Positions 14,984-21,691 of a stretch of DNA of 58,570 nt are shown in pieces (the stretch's first letter is position 1; each line of letters opens with the position of its first letter). Position numbers and translations under genes: made by a program. Location: the NCBI GenBank assembly GCA_903842595.1, contig CAIMMO010000191.1, positions 1 through 58,570 on the forward strand, written 5' to 3'. The notes below the pieces were generated by a model. It saw only the letters and a list, made by a program, of their open reading frames with translations. It was not told the origin of the DNA and made no database searches. This DNA is from an uncultured Alphaproteobacteria bacterium (GTDB lineage Bacteria > Pseudomonadota > Alphaproteobacteria > Caulobacterales > Hyphomonadaceae).

Positions 14984-15041
14984 GAGGAAAGGCCCAATCC
15001 CTACGAATACAAATGCATATAGTGCATATTCACCGCGTCAA

Positions 15042-15070
15042 TTTATATACTATATTGTGGAGTATATAAA
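15042..15070. repeat. 10-bp perfect inverted repeat in AT-rich core
   Basis: TTTATATACT at 15042-15051 and AGTATATAAA at 15061-15070, separated by 9 bases. It lies midway between the two iteron-like triplets. It could be a dimeric operator, a promoter element or a melting site. Confidence 0.7.
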
Positions 15071-15121
15071 AGAGGTGGAAATACCCCAAAATCAACGGCT
15101 TAACCCTCCACAAGCACTAGT

Positions 15122-15144
15122 GTGGAAGGTGTGGAAATGTGGAG
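15122..15144 (+). repeat. Iteron-like triplet, right arm
   Basis: Three hexamers GTGGAA, GTGGAA and GTGGAG at 15122, 15131 and 15139, spaced 9 and 8 bases, oriented opposite to the left triplet. Confidence 0.7.
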
Positions 15145-15326
15145 GGCGAAAGGGGAGAGAGCGGACGGAAAGCGGGCCGCAGCGTGTCCCACCGCGGCCA
15201 GATCGCCTCGCGCGCCGCGCGATCATCTATCCTTGCGCCCGTTGCTCGTAGCACCATCTTGCAGGCCTCCTTGCGACCGGCCGCGAATCGACCCCCATTG
15301 CGGGCCTGCAACGGGAGGGCTGAGCG

Positions 15327-15845
15327 ATGGTCAACACGACGGACTGGAGCGAGGTAGATCGGGGAGCAGCGCCAGCGGCCGGTCTGGGCGACGTGGTGGC
15401 CCGGCTGGACGCTTTGGAGCGCAAGCTGGACGTGATCTCCGCCCGGATCGCGAGCATGCATCCGGGCACTGCGACGATCACCGAGGCGCTGGCGAGGATC
15501 GAGTGGGGGCTGGCGAGGGAGAGGGCGAGCGAGCGGCAGGCGCGTGTGATTGCGACGCCAGGCAACGTGGTGCGGGTCGACGCACAGGATCCCGCGCAGT
15601 GGCCCCCGGGCGTCAAGGGCGACCCTTATGCAGACGGCACCCTGCTCAGCTCGATCACAGGACATCCCGTCACCCCGGCACAGTGGGCAGCCGAGCTGCC
15701 TAGCATCGCTGTTGCATCAGGCGGCATAGACCACGACGACGCTAAGGCGCTCAAGCAAATGGCCAATGATCAGTACACGGACGAGCAGACCAAGCTTGAC
15801 CCGGCGAGCGAATCCAAGCCCCCTTGGTGGCAGAGACTGCGCTGA
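15327..15845 (+). CDS. Hypothetical protein, 172 aa
   Basis: The first rightward gene after the control region, with GGGAGGG upstream. The N-terminal half is a probable coiled coil (VVARLDALERKLDVISARIA) and the C-terminal part contains QWAAELPSIAVAS and ends in a basic KPPWWQRLR tail. No family is recognised. Confidence 0.75.
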   Translation: MVNTTDWSEVDRGAAPAAGLGDVVARLDALERKLDVISARIASMHPGTATITEALARIEWGLARERASERQARVIATPGNVVRVDAQDPAQWPPGVKGDPYADGTLLSSITGHPVTPAQWAAELPSIAVASGGIDHDDAKALKQMANDQYTDEQTKLDPASESKPPWWQRLR

Positions 15846-15984
15846 AGCCGGGCGCCGGGGTCGGATCGGCTGGGGGCCGGGCGAAAAAACGACCCCCATA
15901 CCCCCCGCTGAGGGTGAAGGGGTTTAGGGTGATGGTTACCGCGCCCCCGCCTCCCAATTTTTTTTTCATTTTTTTGGGTGACTG

Positions 15985-16449
15985 ATGCCGCGTGATGTTC
16001 TTGGCCGGGTGTTTCTGGGTTTGTTTCTGGTTCTGTTTGGGGGTGTGCTGCTTGGGGGTGCGCTGACACGGGTTTTTGTGCGCGTGGATTGTCCTGTGTC
16101 GGATGCGCTGCCTGTGATGGGTGCGATTGCTCCTCTGGCGCACACGCCTGTGCGTTATGTTCTGCCTGATGTGGGTGAGACGGTTCTGCCGCCTGTGTCG
16201 CGGCGCTCGGATGTTCGTGCGGTGGTTGAGTTTATCGCGCCGGAGGCGGTGGCCAGTGCGTGTGGAGGTGCGGAGGTTGCGGAGGGGACGTGGGGAGAGG
16301 CGTTGGGGTGTACGGTGATGTGGCCGGGGAGGCCTACAATCATCATCCCCAACCCGTGTGCGTTTCCGTGGGACAGTTATGCGGCGCTGGTTTGCCATGA
16401 GCTGGGTCATGTGAATGGTTGGCGTCACGAGCGGGAGGATGGGGCTTGA
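15985..16449 (+). CDS. Membrane-anchored or secreted metalloprotease-like protein
   Basis: The 154-aa protein begins with a hydrophobic segment (residues about 8-28, FLGLFLVLFGGVLLGGALT) that can act as a signal anchor. Near the end it has H138-E-L-G-H142-VNG-W-R-H148, the HExxHxxGxxH zinc motif of metzincin-type peptidases. Two Cys pairs in the exported part could form disulfides. It probably acts at or outside the membrane. The codons are unusually T- and G-rich compared with the genes to either side. Confidence 0.7.
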   Translation: MPRDVLGRVFLGLFLVLFGGVLLGGALTRVFVRVDCPVSDALPVMGAIAPLAHTPVRYVLPDVGETVLPPVSRRSDVRAVVEFIAPEAVASACGGAEVAEGTWGEALGCTVMWPGRPTIIIPNPCAFPWDSYAALVCHELGHVNGWRHEREDGA

Positions 16450-16631
16450 TTCTGCGGTTTGTGTTTGCGGTTGGGTTCCTGCTTGCGCTTGGCACGGTGG
16501 TGTTGTGGGCGCCGGTTGTGGGGTTGACGCCTGGCGAGGCGTTTGTGTGGACGGTTATTGCGGCGTGCGTGCTGTGGCTGGGGTGGCATGTGGTGGATTT
16601 TGTGCGGATCTGCATCACGGGTGGGTGGTGA
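16446..16631 (+). CDS. Small membrane protein, 61 aa, two helices
   Basis: The TTG at 16446 is chosen as start because GGGAGG lies 7 bases upstream and it overlaps the protease-like gene's stop as TTGA; the ATG at 16419 has no such site. Two hydrophobic helices (about residues 2-21 and 30-50) span most of the protein. Function is unknown; a partner of the upstream exported protein is possible. Confidence 0.6.
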   Translation: MILRFVFAVGFLLALGTVVLWAPVVGLTPGEAFVWTVIAACVLWLGWHVVDFVRICITGGW

Positions 16632-16798
16632 GGCGTTACTGGGTTCAGGTTCGGCCGGCGGGGAGCGCTGAGGTGTGGCGCAATCTGCGGTCGCATGGGG
16701 ATGAGGCGGATGCGCTTGAGGATCTGATGCGGCAGCGTGCGGGTTCGCAGCCGCAGTGGGAGTTTCGGGTGTGCATGATGCACGGAGGAGTGTCGTGA
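16628..16798 (+). CDS. Hypothetical protein, 56 aa
   Basis: A GTG at 16628 overlaps the previous stop (GTGA), giving a basic protein with RRYWVQVRPAGS, a central acidic helix and a WEFRVCMMHGG end. The longer frame upstream is a shadow of the membrane gene. No family is recognised. Confidence 0.5.
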   Translation: MRRYWVQVRPAGSAEVWRNLRSHGDEADALEDLMRQRAGSQPQWEFRVCMMHGGVS

Positions 16799-17139
16799 TG
16801 GGTGAAGATGATGAGGATTTTCCGCTTGCGGATCATCCGGGGCCGGGAGGTCCGAAGGCTGGAGACCGTGAGATGAACCGTGCGCGGGACATCGTGCATC
16901 TGGATGTGACGCCACAACGATACGCGAAGGCTCCGTTCACGATGGGCAACGAGCCTGATGAGGGGCCGGCGCCGACATCGCCGGTTGAGCCGCTTGTTGC
17001 AACGCCATCCGCCAATCCTGTGGTGGCGGCGTGGCAGGCGTTCAAGCAGACGTCTGGGTACACGGGGGCCATCAACTCGGTTGATCCGGGGTGGGCTATG
17101 TTCATGGCGGGTTATGCGGCGCGGGATTCGCGGCCGTAG
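16798..17139 (+). CDS. Hypothetical protein, 113 aa
   Basis: ATG 16798 has GGAGGAG upstream. The N-terminal half is acidic and low-complexity; the C-terminal part (VVAAWQAFKQTSGYTGAINS, then MFMAGYAAR) looks like the small phage protein module with an A-W-x-A-F-K core seen beside other accessory genes. Function is unknown. Confidence 0.65.
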   Translation: MGEDDEDFPLADHPGPGGPKAGDREMNRARDIVHLDVTPQRYAKAPFTMGNEPDEGPAPTSPVEPLVATPSANPVVAAWQAFKQTSGYTGAINSVDPGWAMFMAGYAARDSRP

Positions 17140-17162
17140 GTTTTTTCAACAGGAGAGTGACT

Positions 17163-17447
17163 ATGAACCTTGCTGCAAAGCATTTCGACTTCGGTATTGC
17201 GCTTCATCATCTGCGTCAGGGCCGGAAGGTCACGCGTGACGGCTGGAACGGGAAGGACATGTTCGTCTTCCTCGTTCAGGGATCGAAGTTTCAGGTGAGC
17301 CGCGCGCCGCTCAACCAGTTCTATCCTGACGGCACCGAGGTCGAGTACCGGCCGCATCTCGACATGCGGTATGCGGACGGAACCATTGGCGTGTGGCTCG
17401 CATCGCAGAGCGACATGTTGATGGATGACTGGCGCGTGGTCGAGTAG
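17163..17447 (+). CDS. tad2: Tad2-family protein (DUF2829), anti-Thoeris candidate
   Basis: The 94-aa protein has the DUF2829/Tad2 layout: FDFGIALHHLRQGRKVTRDG followed by WNGKDMFVFLV, then RPHLDMRYADGTIGVWLASQ, and a closing DWRVVE. Tad2 proteins from phages sequester the cyclic signal molecule made by the Thoeris defence protein ThsB and so block the abortive response. The start at 17163 has an AGGAGAG site; the track-length upstream extension is not conserved in the family. Neighbouring accessory genes fit a counter-defence block. Confidence 0.85.
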   Translation: MNLAAKHFDFGIALHHLRQGRKVTRDGWNGKDMFVFLVQGSKFQVSRAPLNQFYPDGTEVEYRPHLDMRYADGTIGVWLASQSDMLMDDWRVVE

Positions 17448-17450
17448 ATC

Positions 17451-17936
17451 ATGAAGCACTGGTCCGAGGTCGACGACGCGGCGGTGCGGCAGCACTTCGT
17501 GGTCGAGCAGAAGTCGTATGGTCAGATCGCGTTGCTGTACGATGGCGCGACGGTTGGTGCTGTTGCGGGTCGCTGTCGTCGCCTCGGGCTGAAGCGTGGC
17601 ACGAGTCGGACGATTGGTGTGAAGCTGGCGGGGCGCGGTGGTCCGGTGCTGGCGCCTGTGGTGACGCTGCCGCCGAGGCCGGCGAAGGTGATTGCTCTGT
17701 CGGTTGTGGCCATGCGTCAGGAGACGCAGCGTCGCGAGTTCTTGCCTGGCAAGGTGCGGCTTGAGGATCTCGAGTCGCATTCGTGTCGCTGGCCGGTTGG
17801 AGATCCGGGCGATGCCGGGTTTGGTTTCTGTGGCAAGCGGCGCGAGGCGGATGTGCCGTACTGCTGCGGGCATCGGAAGCTGGCGTATAGCGGGACGAAG
17901 TACGAGAAGCAGCTGAGGAGGCCGAGGGGCGCATGA
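17451..17936 (+). CDS. gcrA: GcrA-like cell-cycle transcription regulator
   Basis: The 161-aa protein has an N-terminal helix-turn-helix region (residues about 3-48, HWSEVDDAAVRQ to GRCRRLGL) and the typical GcrA C-terminus SCRWPVGDPGDAGFGFCGK with a YCCGHRKLAY end. GcrA in alphaproteobacteria binds RNA polymerase sigma-70 and activates genes whose promoters carry CcrM-methylated GANTC. A phage copy could redirect host polymerase or mimic a cell-cycle state. It starts 3 bases after the Tad2 gene. Confidence 0.85.
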   Translation: MKHWSEVDDAAVRQHFVVEQKSYGQIALLYDGATVGAVAGRCRRLGLKRGTSRTIGVKLAGRGGPVLAPVVTLPPRPAKVIALSVVAMRQETQRREFLPGKVRLEDLESHSCRWPVGDPGDAGFGFCGKRREADVPYCCGHRKLAYSGTKYEKQLRRPRGA

Positions 17937-18154
17937 TTATTCAGCTCAACCCCGCAATCCACGTGATGACGCCGCTCGGCGAGGCGTTCGCGCGGCTCAT
18001 CATCGACTACGGGCCTGACGTGAACACGGTGTGGGTGTGCGACATCTTCAAGAACCGCGCGTGCGTGCATGTCGACAGCGCGGAGATCCGGTTCGGGCCG
18101 AACGAGATGTACGACTTGCAGGCCCCTGAGCCGTTTGCGGAGAGGAAAATCTGA
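17933..18154 (+). CDS. Hypothetical protein, 73 aa
   Basis: A compact protein with strands ending in VWVCDIFKNRACVHVDSAEIRF and a DLQAPEPF tail. It overlaps the GcrA-like gene by 4 bases and the next gene by one. No family is recognised. Confidence 0.65.
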   Translation: MIIQLNPAIHVMTPLGEAFARLIIDYGPDVNTVWVCDIFKNRACVHVDSAEIRFGPNEMYDLQAPEPFAERKI

Positions 18155-18447
18155 TGGAGATCATTCGCCAGGCCGCGCGCCTTTTCGGTCGCAGGAATCG
18201 CCAGTACGAGAGCCTGCACGAGTGGAGCAGGAACGGTTGGAAGATCCGCGTGTGGCGCACCGAGCCGAGTCTGGGGCACGCCTGCACTGTTCCGGCCGAC
18301 GATCTGGTCGCTGCAATCGACGCATTCGAGCCGGGCCTGAAGCTGCGCCAGATGATCGAGATCCTGATGCGGATGCCGCGTGTGGCTTGTGTCGCCATCG
18401 TTGATGCGAGCGGCAATGGCGTCAGCGCTTACCCAGACTGGCATTAG
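18154..18447 (+). CDS. Hypothetical protein, 97 aa
   Basis: A basic N-terminal helix (AARLFGRRNRQY) is followed by a mixed alpha/beta region and a VACVAIVDASGNGVSAYPDW end. No family is recognised. It ends the coupled accessory series that starts at 15985. Confidence 0.6.
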   Translation: MEIIRQAARLFGRRNRQYESLHEWSRNGWKIRVWRTEPSLGHACTVPADDLVAAIDAFEPGLKLRQMIEILMRMPRVACVAIVDASGNGVSAYPDWH

Positions 18448-18522
18448 CCCCGCGTCGTTTTCAGGCTTGGCAGTTGCGCGATCTCGTGCATTTTTGGCGT
18501 GGGCACTTCTGGGAGGCGGCGG

Positions 18523-19104
18523 ATGACGACTTGGGTGTCGGGGGATTTGCTCGACTATTACGCAGTGAAGGTTGATCCGAACAAGGAGCGCATGGCGTGT
18601 TCGATCCTCGGTGATCGGAACATCATGGCGCGTCTTCCGGAGGTGACGACGGAGACGGTCGAGCGTGTGAACCGGCGCACGCCGCCGAAGGTTGTGACGC
18701 GGACGACGTTGCTGCTGCGTGGCCTGGTGTTCGTGGCGTTTCCGAAGGGGCATGACGTGCCGTGGTTTGCGTTGAAGCAGCGCATCCACATCATCCGCGG
18801 CGTGATCGGGATGAACCATGTCCCATCGCGTCTGGATCCGGCTGGATTGCTGAACCTGTTCAACAACATCGTCTTCACCAGCGTCGAGGTTCAGAAGTTC
18901 AGGCGCACGTATTGTGCGGGAGATCGCGTAAAATTTGTTGGCGGGGCTCTGGCGGGGTTTTCGGCTGATGTTGTGGAGGCGAGCGCGGATGAATTGCGCT
19001 TGCTTTGCAGTGTTTTCGGGCGTCGGACGCCTGTTACGCTGAGGACGGACCAGCAGGGTCTGATCGAGCCGGATGTGGCTGCAGCGGCCTCGCGCGCGGC
19101 TTGA
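18523..19104 (+). CDS. NusG-like transcription elongation factor
   Basis: The 193-aa protein has an N-terminal NGN-like half (YYAVKVDPNKERMACSILGD, later GLVFVAFPKG and LKQRIHIIRGVIGM) and a C-terminal KOW domain starting AGDRVKFVGGALAGFSADVV near residue 131. NusG family proteins bind RNA polymerase and control pausing and termination; specialised copies such as RfaH act as antiterminators. GGGAGG lies before ATG 18523. A terminator hairpin follows and the virion genes lie beyond it, so late-gene antitermination is a reasonable inference. Confidence 0.8.
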   Translation: MTTWVSGDLLDYYAVKVDPNKERMACSILGDRNIMARLPEVTTETVERVNRRTPPKVVTRTTLLLRGLVFVAFPKGHDVPWFALKQRIHIIRGVIGMNHVPSRLDPAGLLNLFNNIVFTSVEVQKFRRTYCAGDRVKFVGGALAGFSADVVEASADELRLLCSVFGRRTPVTLRTDQQGLIEPDVAAAASRAA

Positions 19105-19277
19105 CTGGGCGCATAAATCACGTCAGAGGCGAAATTGCGGACCCCGAGTGGACTCGGCGCTCTGGTCCCGGCCTGCGTGGGACGCGGCGCCGGGATTGAG
19201 GCGGAAGCTATGTCCGGAGTGCTTTGCGGTTAACCGCATCCAGCGTGCCTCGTTGACCCCAACGGATGCACCCACGG

Positions 19278-19314
19278 GAAGGCCATCGCGGCGCTGTCGC
19301 GGTGGCCTTCTTCG
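19278..19314 (+). terminator. Hairpin terminator after the NusG-like gene
   Basis: A 13-bp stem (19278-19290 with 19298-19310, one G-T pair) with a 7-base loop is followed by a short T-rich run. It lies in the 283-base gap before the virion genes. Smaller hairpins occur upstream in the same gap, for example CCGAGT/ACTCGG at 19144-19157. No gene is credible in the gap. Confidence 0.65.
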
Positions 19315-19387
19315 TTGAGGCTAGGAGCACAACCGGGCGGCCAGTTCTCCATGTGAGACGCGCCCACACCATCCGAAGGGGCGCATC

Positions 19388-19582
19388 GTGGAAAGCAAGG
19401 TTCTGGGCGAGACGGCGTACCTGAGCCCGTTCAAGGTTCTTCACGCAGCGCGCGTCGCCGGCCTGAAGGACGTCGTCGTCATCAGCCTCCTCAAGGACGG
19501 ATCGCTGCACGTTGCGGGATCGAGCGGCGCGAAGATCAGCGAGAAGCTGATGAAGGACGCGCTCAAAGTCGTGCGGCCGTGA
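19388..19582 (+). CDS. Hypothetical protein, 64 aa
   Basis: Begins with GTG (AGGGGCGCATC upstream). The pattern HAARVAGLKDVVVISLLKDG SL HVAGS suggests a small alpha/beta protein seen in phage head or packaging regions. The following gene starts in a GTGA overlap. No function can be assigned. Confidence 0.65.
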   Translation: MESKVLGETAYLSPFKVLHAARVAGLKDVVVISLLKDGSLHVAGSSGAKISEKLMKDALKVVRP

Positions 19583-20091
19583 ACCTGCGTGGAGCAGTCG
19601 AGCGCGTTGTCGGCATTGTCCTGATCGACGACGAGCTGGTCGAGCAGTGCCGCATGAACGTGAAGATGCGCTGCGAGACGGTGGACGTTTCCAAGTATCG
19701 TCGTCGCCAGGCGCAGGAAGCGCTTGAGGCGGAAGCCAAGCTGGCCATCGTCGACACTTTCTCGGATCGCAACGGCCGCAACTATCAAGTTGGCCGGTCG
19801 TGGCCGGGTGCGCTTGCCACCATCAAGGGCTCGGTTGCGCTGATCGACATCGACATTGGCGTTGACCACACGGACGACGGAGATGGCGTCGAGGTTGTGT
19901 CCATCAACGTGTTTCGCAGCGTGCGGAAGTCTGGCCTTGCGGACATGCTCAAGGGACTGGTCGGCGTGACGCGCAAGGGTGATGCGGCGCCGCTGGACCT
20001 GACGCATAAGATCGAGACGCCACCACCGCCGCCGCCTGCGCCAGCGCGCAAGAGCAGCGCGCGGCAACTGCTTGACGGCAACACGAGGTAA
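19579..20091 (+). CDS. Hypothetical protein, 170 aa
   Basis: A GTG start overlaps the previous stop. The central part (VALIDIDIGVDHTDDGDG with VSINVFRS) alternates hydrophobic strands, and the C-terminus has a poly-proline stretch and a basic RKSSARQLL end. No family is recognised. Confidence 0.65.
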   Translation: MNLRGAVERVVGIVLIDDELVEQCRMNVKMRCETVDVSKYRRRQAQEALEAEAKLAIVDTFSDRNGRNYQVGRSWPGALATIKGSVALIDIDIGVDHTDDGDGVEVVSINVFRSVRKSGLADMLKGLVGVTRKGDAAPLDLTHKIETPPPPPPAPARKSSARQLLDGNTR

Positions 20092-20093
20092 CC

Positions 20094-20441
20094 ATGGCTT
20101 TCCGCCCCGCACAGAACACGCACCGCCTCCTGAGCGCGCTCAACACGGTCAACGCCACGCTCGTCAACGCCCGGGCGACGCTCGTGCAGCGCATCAACGG
20201 GTTCAATGCGGGCGCGATCACGTACCTGAAGCTGTATGACAAGGCGACGGCGCCAGCCGAGACGGACACGCCGCGCAAGACGCTCTACATCGCCGCCAAC
20301 ACGTCGTTCGACTTTCCGTTTGGCGACGGCATGACGTTCGGATCCGGCTTTGGCTACCGCATGACCACTGCGGCGGCCGACAACAGCACGGCGGCGGTGG
20401 CTGCTGCGGCGGTCCTCGCGCTCAATATCGACTACTCGTGA
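20094..20441 (+). CDS. Probable virion-associated protein, 115 aa
   Basis: Small, Ala/Thr-rich and beta-like, with LYDKATAPAETDTPRKTLYI followed by FDFPFGDGMTFGSGFGYRMT. This pattern is typical of small structural proteins in phage morphogenesis blocks, although no family can be named. It precedes the packaging genes. Confidence 0.65.
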   Translation: MAFRPAQNTHRLLSALNTVNATLVNARATLVQRINGFNAGAITYLKLYDKATAPAETDTPRKTLYIAANTSFDFPFGDGMTFGSGFGYRMTTAAADNSTAAVAAAAVLALNIDYS

Positions 20442-20490
20442 CGTTCGGCGCGGCGCCGTTCGCCGCAAACCCGCATTCAAAGGAACTCCA

Positions 20491-20946
20491 ATGCGTGTCG
20501 TAGACCTCGCACGGCAGAACTCGCTTATCCCGGCTGGTTCTGCGCGCACGCTCACCAAGGGCGATGCCTTCAAGACAGTCCTGTTCGACACCGTTACGGG
20601 CTCGACCGTGACGCTTCCTGCCGCCACCGGCACGGGCGACGAGTACGAGGTCTGCACATCCGTGCTGGCGACGTCGAACAGCCACAAGCTGCAGGTGGCA
20701 AACGCCACCGACGTTTTCCGCGGCGTCCTCGCCAGCGTCGACACCGATACGTCGGATGCCGTGGCGTTCTTTGCTGCGGCGACCGCCTCCGACACCATCA
20801 CCTTCAACCGCACCACGACGGGCTCCGTGTCCATCGGCGAGCGCGTCCGCGTGAAGGACGTCAAGGCCGGGTTCTGGGCCATCATTGACGGCTGGTACGG
20901 TGCCACCGGCGCCCCGGCGACACCGTTCTCGGCCGCCGTCTCGTAA
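20491..20946 (+). CDS. Probable structural protein, 151 aa
   Basis: A Thr/Ala-rich beta protein (GSTVTLPAATGTGDEYEVCT, then RTTTGSVSIGERVRVKDV) of the sort that forms head-decoration or fibre-base jelly rolls. AGGAACTCC lies before the ATG. Assignment is from composition and location only. Confidence 0.65.
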   Translation: MRVVDLARQNSLIPAGSARTLTKGDAFKTVLFDTVTGSTVTLPAATGTGDEYEVCTSVLATSNSHKLQVANATDVFRGVLASVDTDTSDAVAFFAAATASDTITFNRTTTGSVSIGERVRVKDVKAGFWAIIDGWYGATGAPATPFSAAVS

Positions 20947-20954
20947 GGCTCCGC

Positions 20955-21131
20955 ATGAACCTGAGCCAAACCGCCAAGGCTGAACTTCACCGCAAACTCG
21001 CCCGGCGTATCAAGGCGCTGGGCGGGGATGTCGGCGAGGTGGACGCCATCACGCACGACGAGCGCAGCCAGATCCGGCTGCTGGAGGCCATGATCGGGCT
21101 CGTCGAGACGCTCATGAAGGTCAAGGCGTAA
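20955..21131 (+). CDS. Small helical protein, 58 aa
   Basis: ATG 20955 to TAA 21131, whose last base is the first base of the terminase small subunit ATG. The product (MNLSQTAKAELHRKLARRIK, then RLLEAMIGLVETLMKVKA at the end) is a charged helical hairpin. The exact TAATG coupling supports translation. Confidence 0.6.
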   Translation: MNLSQTAKAELHRKLARRIKALGGDVGEVDAITHDERSQIRLLEAMIGLVETLMKVKA

Positions 21132-21691
21132 TGGCGCGGCGCGGTCAGATCGAGCGCACGGACGAGATCATCCAGCGCATTCTGGATGAGCTGACCGACG
21201 GCCGCACCCTGTCGTCCATCTGCACGGACGACGGAATGCCGACGCGCCGCACTGTGTCGCGGTGGCTCCTCGCCGACGCCGACTTCCTGAAGCGCTACAA
21301 CGCCGCCACCGAGATCCAGGCCGACATCTGGTTTGAGAAGGTCGTCGACACTGCCGAGGGCAAGTACGACGAAGACATCCTCGATCAGATGCCGGCGCAG
21401 TACGACGGCGAGTCGCCGAACTCACGCCGCCACATGCTGCTGGCCTACAAGGAGCAGCGCATCAAGGCGTACATGTACACGGCGGGCAAGATGAAGCCGA
21501 CCAAGTACGGCGCCAACCAGCTGATCGAGGTCAACAGCAAGATCGAGTCGAAGACGACCACCATCACGCGCATCGAACTGGTGGCCCCCGAGGTCGACGC
21601 TTCCGGCAAGGCTCTGAAGGCCATCAGCAAAGAGGTCAGCAAGGCGCTGCCGATCATCGAGCACAAAGCTCTCGAGTCGGCCGATGTCTGA
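21131..21691 (+). CDS. terS: Terminase small subunit
   Basis: The 186-aa protein has an N-terminal HTH (IIQRILDELTDGRTLSSICT, then MPTRRTVSRWL) and a C-terminal helical part, as in phage terminase small subunits that bind packaging sites and regulate the large subunit. It overlaps the large subunit by 8 bases. Confidence 0.88.
   Translation: MARRGQIERTDEIIQRILDELTDGRTLSSICTDDGMPTRRTVSRWLLADADFLKRYNAATEIQADIWFEKVVDTAEGKYDEDILDQMPAQYDGESPNSRRHMLLAYKEQRIKAYMYTAGKMKPTKYGANQLIEVNSKIESKTTTITRIELVAPEVDASGKALKAISKEVSKALPIIEHKALESADV

Larger units (their letters stand above)
14780..15326. promoter_or_regulatory. Non-coding control region, candidate origin or multi-operator
   Basis: No credible gene lies in these 547 bases. 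The left part carries TGTGCAT/ATGCACA elements (14781-14787, 14825-14831, 14856-14861). The middle (14888-15144) carries twelve copies of GTGGAA/GTGGAG in either orientation, around an AT-rich core with a 10-bp inverted repeat. The right part (15145-15326) is GC-rich and featureless by eye apart from GGGAGGG before the next gene. Divergent transcription of the HTH operon and the late genes probably starts here. Confidence 0.6.

Noticed and set aside
14888-15144. CRISPR array
   Set aside because: The repeated units are only 6 bases with 8-12-base spacing, far from CRISPR repeat-spacer dimensions.
15955-15980. T-rich run as a terminator
   Set aside because: The T-runs are not preceded by a convincing GC-rich stem, so they are more likely an AT-rich leader of the next gene.
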